NCBI GenBank assembly: GCA_029549985.1
Contig: JAKPIB010000022.1
Coordinates: 20,798 to 84,797, forward strand
Source of the DNA: Bacillota bacterium
GTDB lineage: Bacteria > Bacillota > Clostridia > Caldicoprobacterales > DTU083
Direction of reading: 5' to 3'
Length of the DNA: 64,000 nucleotides
The notes beneath the pieces are model-generated. The model was given only the letters and a program-made list of their open reading frames with translations. It searched no databases and was not told where the DNA came from. Positions 50,397-59,039 of the stretch are shown piece by piece. Both the position numbers and the translations under genes were made by a program. Numbering within the stretch: position 1 is the first letter of the stretch; the number at the start of each line of letters is the position of its first letter.

Positions 50397-50729
50397 ATTA
50401 CCCCTCCTAATTGTAAAGATTCGAACAGGATGCCACTAATAAGTTATTATGTGATACTCAGTGATTATGCCCGAACGAACTGAAATAGTGATATGGCCGG
50501 TTGCACCATTAGCTCAATGCACTCCAGGTGCCCAGATATGCAGAATGCATTTCATCGCTTCCATTCGGTTTCATTATAGCAATGCATGTACAAGAATTTG
50601 GTCAAACCATGGTGTCGAGATATATTTCTTTTCATAAATCGTAATATAAAAAACGCCAAATAAGCTGATAAAAATCCATTAATCAGCTATTTGGCAGTGA
50701 CGTCATCGTAAAATTTGCAATCATCCGGC
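50397..50729. other. Intergenic region between the SipW cluster and the MutS-like gene
   Basis: 333 bases, AT-rich. It holds an extended -10 element, TGCTATAAT (minus strand, 50573-50581), which may drive the secreted-protein gene ending at 49860 through a leader of about 170 bases, and the terminator of the MutS-like gene at 50648-50695. I see no tRNA or coding frame. Confidence 0.5.
50648..50695 (-). terminator. Terminator of the MutS-like gene
   Basis: Minus strand GCCAAATAGCTGAT pairs with ATCAGCTTATTTGGC (14 bp, one bulged base), with a 12-base loop, then GTTTTTT. Confidence 0.9.
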
Positions 50730-52565
50730 CTAATCCATCTCAGGCCGGACCTGTTGGTCTTCCCCTTCCGGTACCATGACTCCGGCCATCTTCATCAGGT
50801 AGATGGCGTTCCTTGTATTCGATATGCCAGGATGCAGCTTATAGTCGAAACAGAGCTGTCCCTCCCTGTAATACTCCTTGAAATGATAATTTTCTATATT
50901 TTCATTTTCATCCGCCAAATCTCCCAGCTCGACATCATGGGTGGATACCAGGCCCACCGCTCCTTCCCTGCTGAGCTGCCTGATGAGGAGCCTGGCCCCG
51001 GTATGCCTGTCCCTGGAGTTTGTGCCCTTGAATATTTCATCCAGCAGGAAAAATACCTGCTCACCCGTTCTGGCAGCGTCGATCATCCGCTTTATCCTCA
51101 GTAGCTCGGCATAAAAGGAGGATATGTTTTTCTCAAGGTCATCCCTTACCCTCATGGAGGTATATATCCTGAACAGGCTGCAGCGAAACTCCCTGGCGCA
51201 GACCGGCGCTCCGGCATAGGCAAGCACAAGGTTGATCCCCGCTGTGCGAAGCCAGGTGCTTTTGCCCGACATGTTGGACCCGGTTATAAGGTAGACCCTG
51301 CCCCTGCCCCGCATGCTCAGGTCGTTGCAGACCCGGTCCTCAGGCAGCAGGGGATGGCCCAGTCCTGCAGCCAGGATGCCTGTTTCTTCATTGTCTATGA
51401 CCGGGACGGTCCATTCAGGATGATCGAAGTATAGGACAGCCAGACTGCACAGGGCTTCAAGCTCCCCCAGGACGGCAAGCCATTGCCTGAGCAGGGTGCC
51501 CGACAGCTCCTTCCATTTCTCCAGGGCAGCCATGCATTGATAATCCCACAGCAGCAGAATATTGACCACAAGGTAAAGCTGGCTGTGCCTGACGGCAGCC
51601 CGGTCTACGATCCTCTCCAGCTCACGCATCTGGTCTCCAGCCCTTTTCCCGGCTGTGCTTAGCAGCCTTCCTTGAAGCTCTCTAAGATATCGGTCTTCGA
51701 AGCTTTCAGCTTCAAAGGCTTCCAGCATCCTGCGGTATGCCCCGATGCTCCTGGCAAAGGGGCCCAAGCCCGCAAGGATCCTGTTTGTCTCAAGGAACCT
51801 TATGGCCAGCAGACCTGTCTGCAGCAGAACGATCGCCGCCGGCACGATAAAATGCACAATGCCCGCAAAGGCTGCCGCCGTTGTGATGACGGCAGCAGCA
51901 GGCAGGATGCGGATAAGCCATATAAAGGGGCGCTTAAGATAAAGCTCATTTCTCTGCTCAGCCCATTCAAAGAGCGGCTCCGGATCCGTAAAGCTTTCCT
52001 TTTGCCTGAGGGCAGCAGCCTGGAAGCGCTGCCGGAAATCAAGCAGACGTGAGAGCTCTCTTGCAGCCCTTTGCCTTGAAGCTATCATGGCATCGTCGGT
52101 ACAAGGAGCTGACAGCCATTCCGAAAGGGCTTTTCGCCCCTTGAATGTCACTGCGGTATTTATCCACTGAAACAGGGAGCCCTGGCCGAAAATATCCAGG
52201 TCGCCCGTGTACGGGTGGCCGTCATCCGAAAATTCGGTCCCTGTGTCGGTAAATTCTCTCCACCGGCCGGTCAGACGTCTGATCGAATCCTCATTTATAC
52301 CGACCAGGATCCCGATCTCGGCCTTCCTGTTTCGAACATGGACGTGGACCGTCACAAGGCCTATAAATAAAGCCAGGGCAGCAGCCGATATGATGGCTGC
52401 TGCCTGCCTTTGATCGCGAAAATACAGGTAAATGGCTGCTCCCATGCCTGAAAGGGCAGTTAAAAGCCTCAGGTTGCTTATCAGGCTGAGCTTCTTGCCC
52501 AGGTCCTTCAAAGCCGCGCTGTATTGCTCTACCCTCTTTTTATACTCATCCAGGGGTTTTGCCAA
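50730..52565 (-). CDS. Membrane-anchored MutS-like ATPase
   Basis: 611 residues from TTG 52565, eight bases after GGAGG. The MutS C-terminal ATPase is clear: Walker A VYLITGSNMSGKSTWLR near residue 420, RIYTSMRVRDDLEKNISSFY, Walker B VFFLLDEIFKGTNSRDR near 505, and VGLVSTHDVELG. The mismatch-recognition domains I and II of true MutS are missing. The N-terminal half has two hairpins of membrane helices (~30-75 and ~205-250), so the protein sits in the membrane. This branch of MutS-like proteins has no settled function. It lies 15 bases after the arabinofuranosidase gene. Confidence 0.87.
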   Translation of the reverse strand: MAKPLDEYKKRVEQYSAALKDLGKKLSLISNLRLLTALSGMGAAIYLYFRDQRQAAAIISAAALALFIGLVTVHVHVRNRKAEIGILVGINEDSIRRLTGRWREFTDTGTEFSDDGHPYTGDLDIFGQGSLFQWINTAVTFKGRKALSEWLSAPCTDDAMIASRQRAARELSRLLDFRQRFQAAALRQKESFTDPEPLFEWAEQRNELYLKRPFIWLIRILPAAAVITTAAAFAGIVHFIVPAAIVLLQTGLLAIRFLETNRILAGLGPFARSIGAYRRMLEAFEAESFEDRYLRELQGRLLSTAGKRAGDQMRELERIVDRAAVRHSQLYLVVNILLLWDYQCMAALEKWKELSGTLLRQWLAVLGELEALCSLAVLYFDHPEWTVPVIDNEETGILAAGLGHPLLPEDRVCNDLSMRGRGRVYLITGSNMSGKSTWLRTAGINLVLAYAGAPVCAREFRCSLFRIYTSMRVRDDLEKNISSFYAELLRIKRMIDAARTGEQVFFLLDEIFKGTNSRDRHTGARLLIRQLSREGAVGLVSTHDVELGDLADENENIENYHFKEYYREGQLCFDYKLHPGISNTRNAIYLMKMAGVMVPEGEDQQVRPEMD

Positions 52566-52580
52566 GGGTATATCCTCCAA

Positions 52581-54059
52581 TTATTTTATTTCCAGCACTA
52601 TGACCGACATAGGCGGCATATCAACGGTAAGCTCGTTGTTTTTAAGTACAGCCCCGGCGAAAGCGGCGGGCCTTACGCGGTCAGGTTCAGCAAAGGTATT
52701 GTGGGCATTCATGGCATCGGATGTCAGGATCGTGCCGCTGACCTCTGAGCACCTGATCCCCCTCAGATCACAGCTAACCTCTGCGTTCTCTCTGGGATTT
52801 AGGTTGCACAGCGAGATATGGAGCTTGCCGGACTCATCCACCGATGCGGAAGCGCTCACCTGCGGGATGGACTCAAGGCCATAGGTATACTCGGGGCATT
52901 CGATATTGACAGGCACATGCAAGGCATCCTGGTGTACGCTGTACATGCTGAAAACATGGTATGTAGGCGTCAGGATCATCTTATCGCCCTCTGTCAGGAT
53001 AACTGCCTGGAGAACGTTCACCAGCTGGGCGATATTGGCCATCCGGACCCTGTCGCTGTGGTTGTTGAATATGTTGAGGTTGATGCCCGCCACCAGAGCA
53101 TCCCTCATCGTATTCTGCTGGTACAGGAAGCCCGGGTTGGTACCTTCCTCAACGTTGTACCAGGTGCCCCATTCATCGACTATAAGGCCTACCCTCTTCT
53201 TGGGATCATACTGGTCCATGATCGCCGAATGCCTGGTTATGAGCTCATCCATGACAAGGGTATTCTTCAGGGTCGAGAACCATTCCTTTTCGTCAAACCT
53301 GGTGGCAGAGCCCTTGTTGTTCCAGTTGGAGGTCGGTATGGTGTAATGATGGAGGCTGAGACCGTTCATCATATGCCCGGCTTCCCTCATCAGGACCTCT
53401 GTCCACCGGTAGTCGTTGCTGCTCGGCCCGCAGGCGATCTTGTAGATCCAGTTGCCCCCGAAATTCCTTACATATGTAGCATACCTGCGGAACTCATCGG
53501 CGTAGTATTCCGGCCGCATGTTGCCCCCGCAGCCCCAGTTTTCGTTGCCGATGCCAAAGTAGGTCAGCTTCCAGGGCTCCTCCCTGCCGTTGGCCCTTCT
53601 TAGGTTGGACATGGGTGATTCGCCGTCAAAGGTCATGTATTCGATCCACTGCTGCATCTCATACACTGTCCCGCTGCCCACGTTGCCGCAGATATATGGC
53701 TCGGCTCCGATAAGCTCGCACAGCCTCATGAACTCATGGGTGCCGAAGTGATTGTTTTCGACCACTCCGCCCCAGTGGGTGTTGACCATCTTCGGCCGCT
53801 TCTCCTTAGGCCCTATACCATCCATCCAGTGGTATTCATCGGCAAAGCAGCCGCCAGGCCAACGCAGGACCGGTATCTTCATCTCTCTCAGGGCCTTTAC
53901 CACATCGTTGCGTATGCCGTCGGTATTGGGTATCTTGGAGTCCTCGCCGACCCATATGCCTTCATAGATGCACCTGCCGAGATGCTCAGAAAAATGACCG
54001 TAGATATTCTTGCTTATTCGATGCTTTTTGACATCACCGTTTACAATGATTTTTGTCAT
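52581..54059 (-). CDS. Alpha-L-arabinofuranosidase, GH51
   Basis: 492 residues, typical of intracellular GH51 enzymes; ATG 54059 follows GGTGG. The N-terminal stretch [20 protein letters not shown] and [14 protein letters not shown] are family landmarks. The acid/base Glu lies in [13 protein letters not shown] near residue 173, and the nucleophile Glu in [14 protein letters not shown] near 290. The C-terminal beta domain ends in [12 protein letters not shown]. No signal peptide. It removes arabinose side chains from imported arabinoxylan or arabinan oligosaccharides. The MutS-like gene follows closely on the same transcript. Confidence 0.96.
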   Translation of the reverse strand: MTKIIVNGDVKKHRISKNIYGHFSEHLGRCIYEGIWVGEDSKIPNTDGIRNDVVKALREMKIPVLRWPGGCFADEYHWMDGIGPKEKRPKMVNTHWGGVVENNHFGTHEFMRLCELIGAEPYICGNVGSGTVYEMQQWIEYMTFDGESPMSNLRRANGREEPWKLTYFGIGNENWGCGGNMRPEYYADEFRRYATYVRNFGGNWIYKIACGPSSNDYRWTEVLMREAGHMMNGLSLHHYTIPTSNWNNKGSATRFDEKEWFSTLKNTLVMDELITRHSAIMDQYDPKKRVGLIVDEWGTWYNVEEGTNPGFLYQQNTMRDALVAGINLNIFNNHSDRVRMANIAQLVNVLQAVILTEGDKMILTPTYHVFSMYSVHQDALHVPVNIECPEYTYGLESIPQVSASASVDESGKLHISLCNLNPRENAEVSCDLRGIRCSEVSGTILTSDAMNAHNTFAEPDRVRPAAFAGAVLKNNELTVDMPPMSVIVLEIK

Positions 54060-54316
54060 CAATTACCGCCACCTTTCCGTTTTTACCATTAGTATAACCT
54101 AAATTCAGGAGATGGACAAACTATATTTCCTCTCCGCTAAAAATTATGTAGATACAGGCATCAGCTTATATTATAATTGGTATATAAATTTAAAGCACTT
54201 TGTATAGGCATTACGAACCCCCTGCGTGAATAAGCATTTTAGTGCACACATCGATTGCAGATATGTTCGCGCAAACACCATATCCGGTACAAATTCTTAA
54301 TGAGAGGATGAAGCAA

Positions 54317-55696
54317 ATGGGTATTATCAAAGCTGGCATCGGTGCACTGGGCGGTGCGCTTGCGGATCAATGGCTGGAAACGATCGAACCTGAACAGATA
54401 GACAACACTGTCATAGCTACCTATGGCGTGGCAGTAAGGAAGGACAGAAGAAGCTCCAACAAGAAAGGGACCGAGGATGTCATATCCAATGGCTCTATCA
54501 TACACGTGCCTGAAAATGTATACATGCTGCTGGTCGATGGCGGCAAGATCGTAGCTGCCACGGACGATCCGGGCTACTATCAGGTGGACAACTCAAGATC
54601 CCCCTCCATATTCTTCAGATCCGACGATACGGAGCTTCCCGGCTATGGCAACACCGGTAAGAATGCCATCAGCAGGCCGGGCGGTATCCTGAACACCATA
54701 AAGGACTCCTGGGAGCGCTTCAAATTCGGAGGCACGACTCCCCTCAAGCAGCGTGTCGTGTATATCAACAAGCAGGAAATACCGGACATCCGGTTTGGTA
54801 CAAGGAATCCGGTGCCATACACCGACAGGGTCCTAGTGCCCGGGAGGGTGGTCCCCTGCAAGGTGACCTCCTTTGGTACCTATTCCATAAAGATAGTCGA
54901 CCCGCTCTTGTTCTACAGCGAGGTTTGCAGCAAAACGGAAAAGGTCAACCTGACGGTGTCAGACCTGGCGGAGCAATATCTCAATGAGTTCCTCATGGCC
55001 TACACTACGGCCCTGGCCAGCCTGTCCATGAACAACGTGCTTGTATCGGATATCCCGATCAAGACCATGGAGCTTGGCCAGTACATGGCTGAGGTCCTCG
55101 ACAAGGAATGGCTCGCCAAAAGAGGCTTCATGATACAGTCCGTAGGTATAGCCGGCATCTCCTATGATGAGCAGACCAATGAGCTGCTGGCGCGCTATGC
55201 CCAGGATTCCATCCTCATGGACCCCAATGCAAGGGCTGCCCGCATGACAGGCTCCATAGCCAAGGGGCTGGAAGCCGCGGGCGCCAACGAGGGCGGCGCA
55301 ATGCTCGGGTTTGCAGGTATGGCTATGGGCATGAACGTAGCAGGCGGTATGGGCCTCATGCCCGGCCAGCAGGCGGTCCCCCAGCAGCAGCCGCAGGCGG
55401 CGCAGGCCCCGGGCTGGGTATGCATGTGCGGCAATAAAATGAGCGATGATTCGGCCTTCTGCTCGAAGTGCGGCAAGAAAAGGCCGGAGCAGAGCCCAAA
55501 GGCCGCCGATGAATGGACCTGCACCTGCGGACGAAAGGTCTCAGAGGGCCCCTTCTGCCCAAGCTGCGGCAGCAAGCGTCCTGAAACAGCCAGGCTGAAA
55601 TGCGACAAATGCGGATATGAACCTGAAAATACCGCAGAGCCGCCGAAGTTCTGCCCCAAATGCGGGGATCCCTTCAACGAACAGGACAAGGCCTGA
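54317..55696 (+). CDS. SPFH-domain protein with C-terminal zinc ribbons (YdjI-like)
   Basis: 459 residues from ATG 54317 (GAGAGG upstream). The N-terminal ~310 residues form an SPFH/band 7-like 'virion core' domain (WLETIEPEQIDNTVIATYGV, IHVPENVYMLLVDGGKIVAA). A Gly/Met-rich stretch and a Gln/Pro/Ala linker follow. At the C-terminus are three zinc ribbons, in CMCGNKMSDDSAFCSKCG, CTCGRKVSEGPFCPSCG and CDKCGYEPENTAEPPKFCPK, each with two Cys pairs. Bacillus YdjI is a membrane-stress protein of this kind. The next two genes match YdjG and YdjH, so this is a ydjIGH-like operon. No PspA gene accompanies it. Confidence 0.9.
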   Translation: MGIIKAGIGALGGALADQWLETIEPEQIDNTVIATYGVAVRKDRRSSNKKGTEDVISNGSIIHVPENVYMLLVDGGKIVAATDDPGYYQVDNSRSPSIFFRSDDTELPGYGNTGKNAISRPGGILNTIKDSWERFKFGGTTPLKQRVVYINKQEIPDIRFGTRNPVPYTDRVLVPGRVVPCKVTSFGTYSIKIVDPLLFYSEVCSKTEKVNLTVSDLAEQYLNEFLMAYTTALASLSMNNVLVSDIPIKTMELGQYMAEVLDKEWLAKRGFMIQSVGIAGISYDEQTNELLARYAQDSILMDPNARAARMTGSIAKGLEAAGANEGGAMLGFAGMAMGMNVAGGMGLMPGQQAVPQQQPQAAQAPGWVCMCGNKMSDDSAFCSKCGKKRPEQSPKAADEWTCTCGRKVSEGPFCPSCGSKRPETARLKCDKCGYEPENTAEPPKFCPKCGDPFNEQDKA

Positions 55697-55724
55697 TACC
55701 GGGCTTTGATCAGGGGGTATATAT

Positions 55725-56756
55725 ATGAGCTCTGTCAAACAATACAAATGCCTGAATTGCAATGCAGGATTGAAATTCGATCCCCCCTCCCAGCTATGGA
55801 AATGCGAATACTGCTTCGGGGAGTTCACCAAGGAGCAGCTTGACAGCATACAAAAGGTGGATGAGCAGCTCGACCAGGAAATGCCGGACCTTGAATCCTA
55901 CCACTGCAACAACTGCGGGGCCGAGCTGATCACCGACGGCACCACGTCGGCCACCTTCTGCCTGTACTGCAAGAGCCCTACAGTCATAAAGGCAAGATTT
56001 ACAGGCAGGTTCAAGCCAAAGTACCTGATACCATTTAAGCTCACGAAAAAGCAGGCCGAAGAGCTTTATAAGAACTGGATAAGGAAAAAGCTTTTAGCTC
56101 CCAGTGCCTTCAAGCAAAAGGAAGAGATCGAGAAGATAACGGGCGTCTATGCCCCCTTCTGGTTGTTCGACTGCAAGGTGAAAGCCCACATCGGCGGCGA
56201 AGCTACCAGGGTCAGGACCTGGACCCAGGGCAATTACCGCATCACCCAGACCCAATACTATCGTGTCGCCCGTGCAGGCAGGATCGAGTACGACAAGATA
56301 CCCGTGGACGCATCCAAAAAGCTGGACGATGGGCTCATGCAGCTTGTAGAGCCCTACAACTACCAGGATCTGACGGACTTTTCGATGCAGTACATGTCCG
56401 GCTTCATGGCGGAGAAATATGATGTGGAATCAAAAGACGCCCAGGCAGTAATGCAAAGCAGGGTCGAAGGCTATGCCGAGCAGAGGCTTAGGGGCACTAT
56501 CCAGGGTTACACCTCCACCACCATAAGTCACAAGCAGGTGGACTTTGAAGAAATAACCGACAGTTATGCCATGCTCCCTATCTACCTGCTGGTGAACAAG
56601 CACAAGGATAAGAACCATACCTTTATCATAAACGGTCAGACAGGCAAGGTCGTCGGTGAGACCCCGCTGAGCCGCGGGAAGCAGCTTGCCTTTGCCGGCT
56701 GCGTCTTTGCGGCGGTCTGGTTCCTGATCGTGTTTGGAGGTGCTCTGTTTGCTTAG
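55725..56756 (+). CDS. Zinc-ribbon membrane protein (YdjG-like)
   Basis: 343 residues. Two zinc ribbons at the N-terminus use CLNCNAGLKFDPPSQLWKCE (plus YC) and CNNCGAELITDGTTSATFCL (plus YC). A long soluble middle part follows (~90-300), containing YAPFWLFDCKVKAHIGGEA and repeated TQ/TY phrases. A C-terminal membrane helix (LAFAGCVFAAVWFLIVFGGAL) ends the protein. This is the YdjG layout. It starts 29 bases after the SPFH gene and overlaps the TPM gene by eight bases. Confidence 0.85.
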   Translation: MSSVKQYKCLNCNAGLKFDPPSQLWKCEYCFGEFTKEQLDSIQKVDEQLDQEMPDLESYHCNNCGAELITDGTTSATFCLYCKSPTVIKARFTGRFKPKYLIPFKLTKKQAEELYKNWIRKKLLAPSAFKQKEEIEKITGVYAPFWLFDCKVKAHIGGEATRVRTWTQGNYRITQTQYYRVARAGRIEYDKIPVDASKKLDDGLMQLVEPYNYQDLTDFSMQYMSGFMAEKYDVESKDAQAVMQSRVEGYAEQRLRGTIQGYTSTTISHKQVDFEEITDSYAMLPIYLLVNKHKDKNHTFIINGQTGKVVGETPLSRGKQLAFAGCVFAAVWFLIVFGGALFA

Positions 56757-57558
56757 AAGGCTTTTATCGGTCGCAGCAGCCTGCCTGATGATGCTCGCTC
56801 TTGTCAGCACAGCCCAGGCAGGGACCTCGGATAACGTAAAGGATCTCCTGAACTACCTGACCACAGATGAAGTAAACGATCTGCAAGGCCGCATCGAAGG
56901 GATAGGTGCCAGCCGGGGGCTGGACGTAGTGATAGTGATCACTGATGATATAGGGAGCAAATCACCTACAGCCTATGCAGATGACTATTTCGACTACAAC
57001 GGCTACGGCATTGGGAGTGACCGTTCAGGCCTCCTCCTGCTCGTCAGCATGGGCACCCGGGATGTAGTGATATCTACATCGGGCAAAGCCATCAGCATAT
57101 TTACGGACAGCAGGCTGGACGATATACTTGATGAAGTATCATCCTACCTCTCTGATGGTGAATACTACAAGGCATGCCTTGAATTCCTGGAACAGGTCGA
57201 CTATTATGCCACCCTCGGCGCGCCCGGCGGATCAGGCAGTGGAAGCGGATCTTATCTAAGCAGGGCTGCTTCCATAGCAAAGTCTCCGGTAGTCTATGTG
57301 ATAGCCGCTGTCATAGCCCTGATCGCCACCCTGGCAGTATCATCAGCCAGCAGGGGTACGGCTTCGATAACCAACAGGACCTATGAGGAAAGCGGATCCT
57401 TTGAGCTGATCTTAAGCAGGGATGATTACCTGAGGGAGACTACCTCTAGGGTGAAGATCAACAGCTCTTCCGGCGCCGCCTCGGGCGGGAGCAAGGGCAG
57501 CAGCGTCCACAGGAGCAGCAGCGGCAGGACCCACGGCGGCAGGAGCAGAAAATTTTAG
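56749..57558 (+). CDS. TPM-domain protein, secreted/membrane (YdjH-like)
   Basis: 269 residues from TTG 56749, eight bases after GGAGG and overlapping the YdjG-like gene. A signal peptide (LLSVAAACLMMLALVSTAQA) leads into a TPM domain (~30-160), with IGASRGLDVVIVITDDIGS, DDYFDYNGYGIGSDRSGLLL and DVVISTSGKAISIFTDSRLD. A Gly/Ser linker and a membrane helix (VVYVIAAVIALIATLAVSSA) follow. The tail is rich in Ser, Gly, Arg and Lys (SGRTHGGRSRKF). TPM domains are associated with assembly or stress at membranes. It is the last gene of the ydjIGH-like operon, closed by a terminator. Confidence 0.85.
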   Translation: MLRRLLSVAAACLMMLALVSTAQAGTSDNVKDLLNYLTTDEVNDLQGRIEGIGASRGLDVVIVITDDIGSKSPTAYADDYFDYNGYGIGSDRSGLLLLVSMGTRDVVISTSGKAISIFTDSRLDDILDEVSSYLSDGEYYKACLEFLEQVDYYATLGAPGGSGSGSGSYLSRAASIAKSPVVYVIAAVIALIATLAVSSASRGTASITNRTYEESGSFELILSRDDYLRETTSRVKINSSSGAASGGSKGSSVHRSSSGRTHGGRSRKF

Positions 57559-57565
57559 ATATGAT

Positions 57566-57600
57566 AAACCCCTTCACCATGAGCGTGAAGGGGTTTTTAT
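57566..57600 (+). terminator. Terminator of the ydjIGH-like operon
   Basis: A perfect 12-bp stem, AAACCCCTTCAC/GTGAAGGGGTTT, with a 7-base loop, followed by a T tract. The converging gene at 57618 could use it too. Confidence 0.88.
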
Positions 57601-57617
57601 CTTGCACTGCCTTTGAA

Positions 57618-58910
57618 TCAATCCTCGCTGTCCATCACCAGCACGAAATCCTGCTCGCGTCCGTGCCCCGGAGGGACCAGTCTCATATCCCCCTTGTTCT
57701 CTGCCATGCCTATGGGCGTCGATTCACCGGTCCGGGGATCGAACCACTCAAGCCTTACGGACCTTCCCTTGAGCACTCCCAGCTTTACGTGGACCGCTAT
57801 CCCGTGGGGGGCGTATATGAAGGCATATTTCTCTCCCCGGGTGGCCTGCTGGTGGTTGGCCCCGTCATAGTTCACCACAAGGAGGGACTGGTCCGGGATC
57901 CGTTCAAAGAAGGGCCGCGACTCCATGAGCTTCCTCAGATATTTCACCTGCTCGGCTGCAGGGCGCCTTAATGCATCCTTCCAATGCATGGGGAAATAAC
58001 AGCCGGGCTCGGTATTGAAGGACCAGACGCAGTGGTGGCCGTATGTCACGCCAAAGCCGCCTGCAAAAACCGACCAGTACAAGGCCTTGCGCACGTCCAC
58101 CTGGTCAAAGAATTCATTGTCCTCCTTGAAGGCTATGGGATGATCCTCATAACACGGCTCACCGTCCAAAACTGGCTTGACCGGCTGCCGCTCATGATCC
58201 TTCTGTATGAAAGCATAGTTGGGATTGCTGCGTTTTCCGTGCCCTGACTGGAGCATATTGAAATCCAGCCATTTTTCATCATGGAGGTAAAGCGATGAGG
58301 AGGTCCCGCCTGAAGGATGAAAGGTCACCAAATGACGCCCTCCGTCACCTGAGCTAAGCCCTACTGCCATAGCCTCGATCACATCAAAATGACGCCGTGT
58401 GGTCAAAGGCCGGTCCCCGCCAAGGACCCAGACTATATTGTCCCTGTCCCGGTACCGCCTGCCCAGCCATTCGCCATATACATAGGCATTGGACCTATCA
58501 AAGATCTCCGGGCCCTTGCCCCAGAGGAGATTGAACTTGTCACCCCAGGTAGGCAGAAGAGCGATATACAGGCCAAGCTCCGCCGCCTTGTCGATTATGT
58601 AGTCCACATGGTCCCAATAGCTGTAGTCACCGTCCGTATCGGGCAGACTGGGGTCATACCTGCCGGAGCCGCCCTTTTTCAGCGGCACCCGCCCATAGGC
58701 ATTGGGTTCGGTCAGGCCGCTGAATTCAGCCAGGGCCACTGCCTGGATGACTGTAAAGCCCTGGTCGGCCCGGGTGGTCAGGTACAGGTCAGCCTCCTCC
58801 CGGTCCAGCCTGTGGAACAGCTCCCAGGCTGTGTCTCCCAGCCAGAAAAAGGGGGTGCCGTCAGATTCCATGAGAAAACGGCCGTTTGGATGTACTCTGA
58901 GAATTTGCAT
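57618..58910 (-). CDS. DUF4038 family glycoside hydrolase (GH140-like)
   Basis: 430 residues from ATG 58910, seven bases after AGGAGG. An (alpha/beta)8 barrel of the DUF4038 type begins with HPNGRFLMESDGTPFFWLGDTAW. Landmarks are YWDHVDYIIDKAAELGLYIA, NIVWVLGGDRPLTT and VKPVLDGEPCYEDHP; the acidic residues of the last two probably form the active site. The C-terminal ~90 residues are a small beta domain (VRLEWFDPRTGESTPIG) like the putative collagen-binding one. Members cleave side chains such as apiose from pectin, but this specificity is not shown here. No signal peptide. Confidence 0.86.
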   Translation of the reverse strand: MQILRVHPNGRFLMESDGTPFFWLGDTAWELFHRLDREEADLYLTTRADQGFTVIQAVALAEFSGLTEPNAYGRVPLKKGGSGRYDPSLPDTDGDYSYWDHVDYIIDKAAELGLYIALLPTWGDKFNLLWGKGPEIFDRSNAYVYGEWLGRRYRDRDNIVWVLGGDRPLTTRRHFDVIEAMAVGLSSGDGGRHLVTFHPSGGTSSSLYLHDEKWLDFNMLQSGHGKRSNPNYAFIQKDHERQPVKPVLDGEPCYEDHPIAFKEDNEFFDQVDVRKALYWSVFAGGFGVTYGHHCVWSFNTEPGCYFPMHWKDALRRPAAEQVKYLRKLMESRPFFERIPDQSLLVVNYDGANHQQATRGEKYAFIYAPHGIAVHVKLGVLKGRSVRLEWFDPRTGESTPIGMAENKGDMRLVPPGHGREQDFVLVMDSED

Positions 58911-59039
58911 CGGATAGCCTCCTATCATACGTTTATATGATCGACCTTATCCGGAAGTTGTCCATGCCTGCCCAGCCATATACCGCTGATGCGGGGATTT
59001 GTTCATTTGCTGACCACTGTCAAGGGGTCATGCTTGGCC

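Noticed and set aside
50500..50560. tRNA-like phrase TTAGCTCAATGC
   Set aside because: It resembles a D-arm, but there is no acceptor stem, anticodon arm or T-arm around it.
50397..50650. Riboswitch in the leader of the secreted protein gene
   Set aside because: I looked for cyclic-di-GMP, SAM and glycine-type cores and saw no match.
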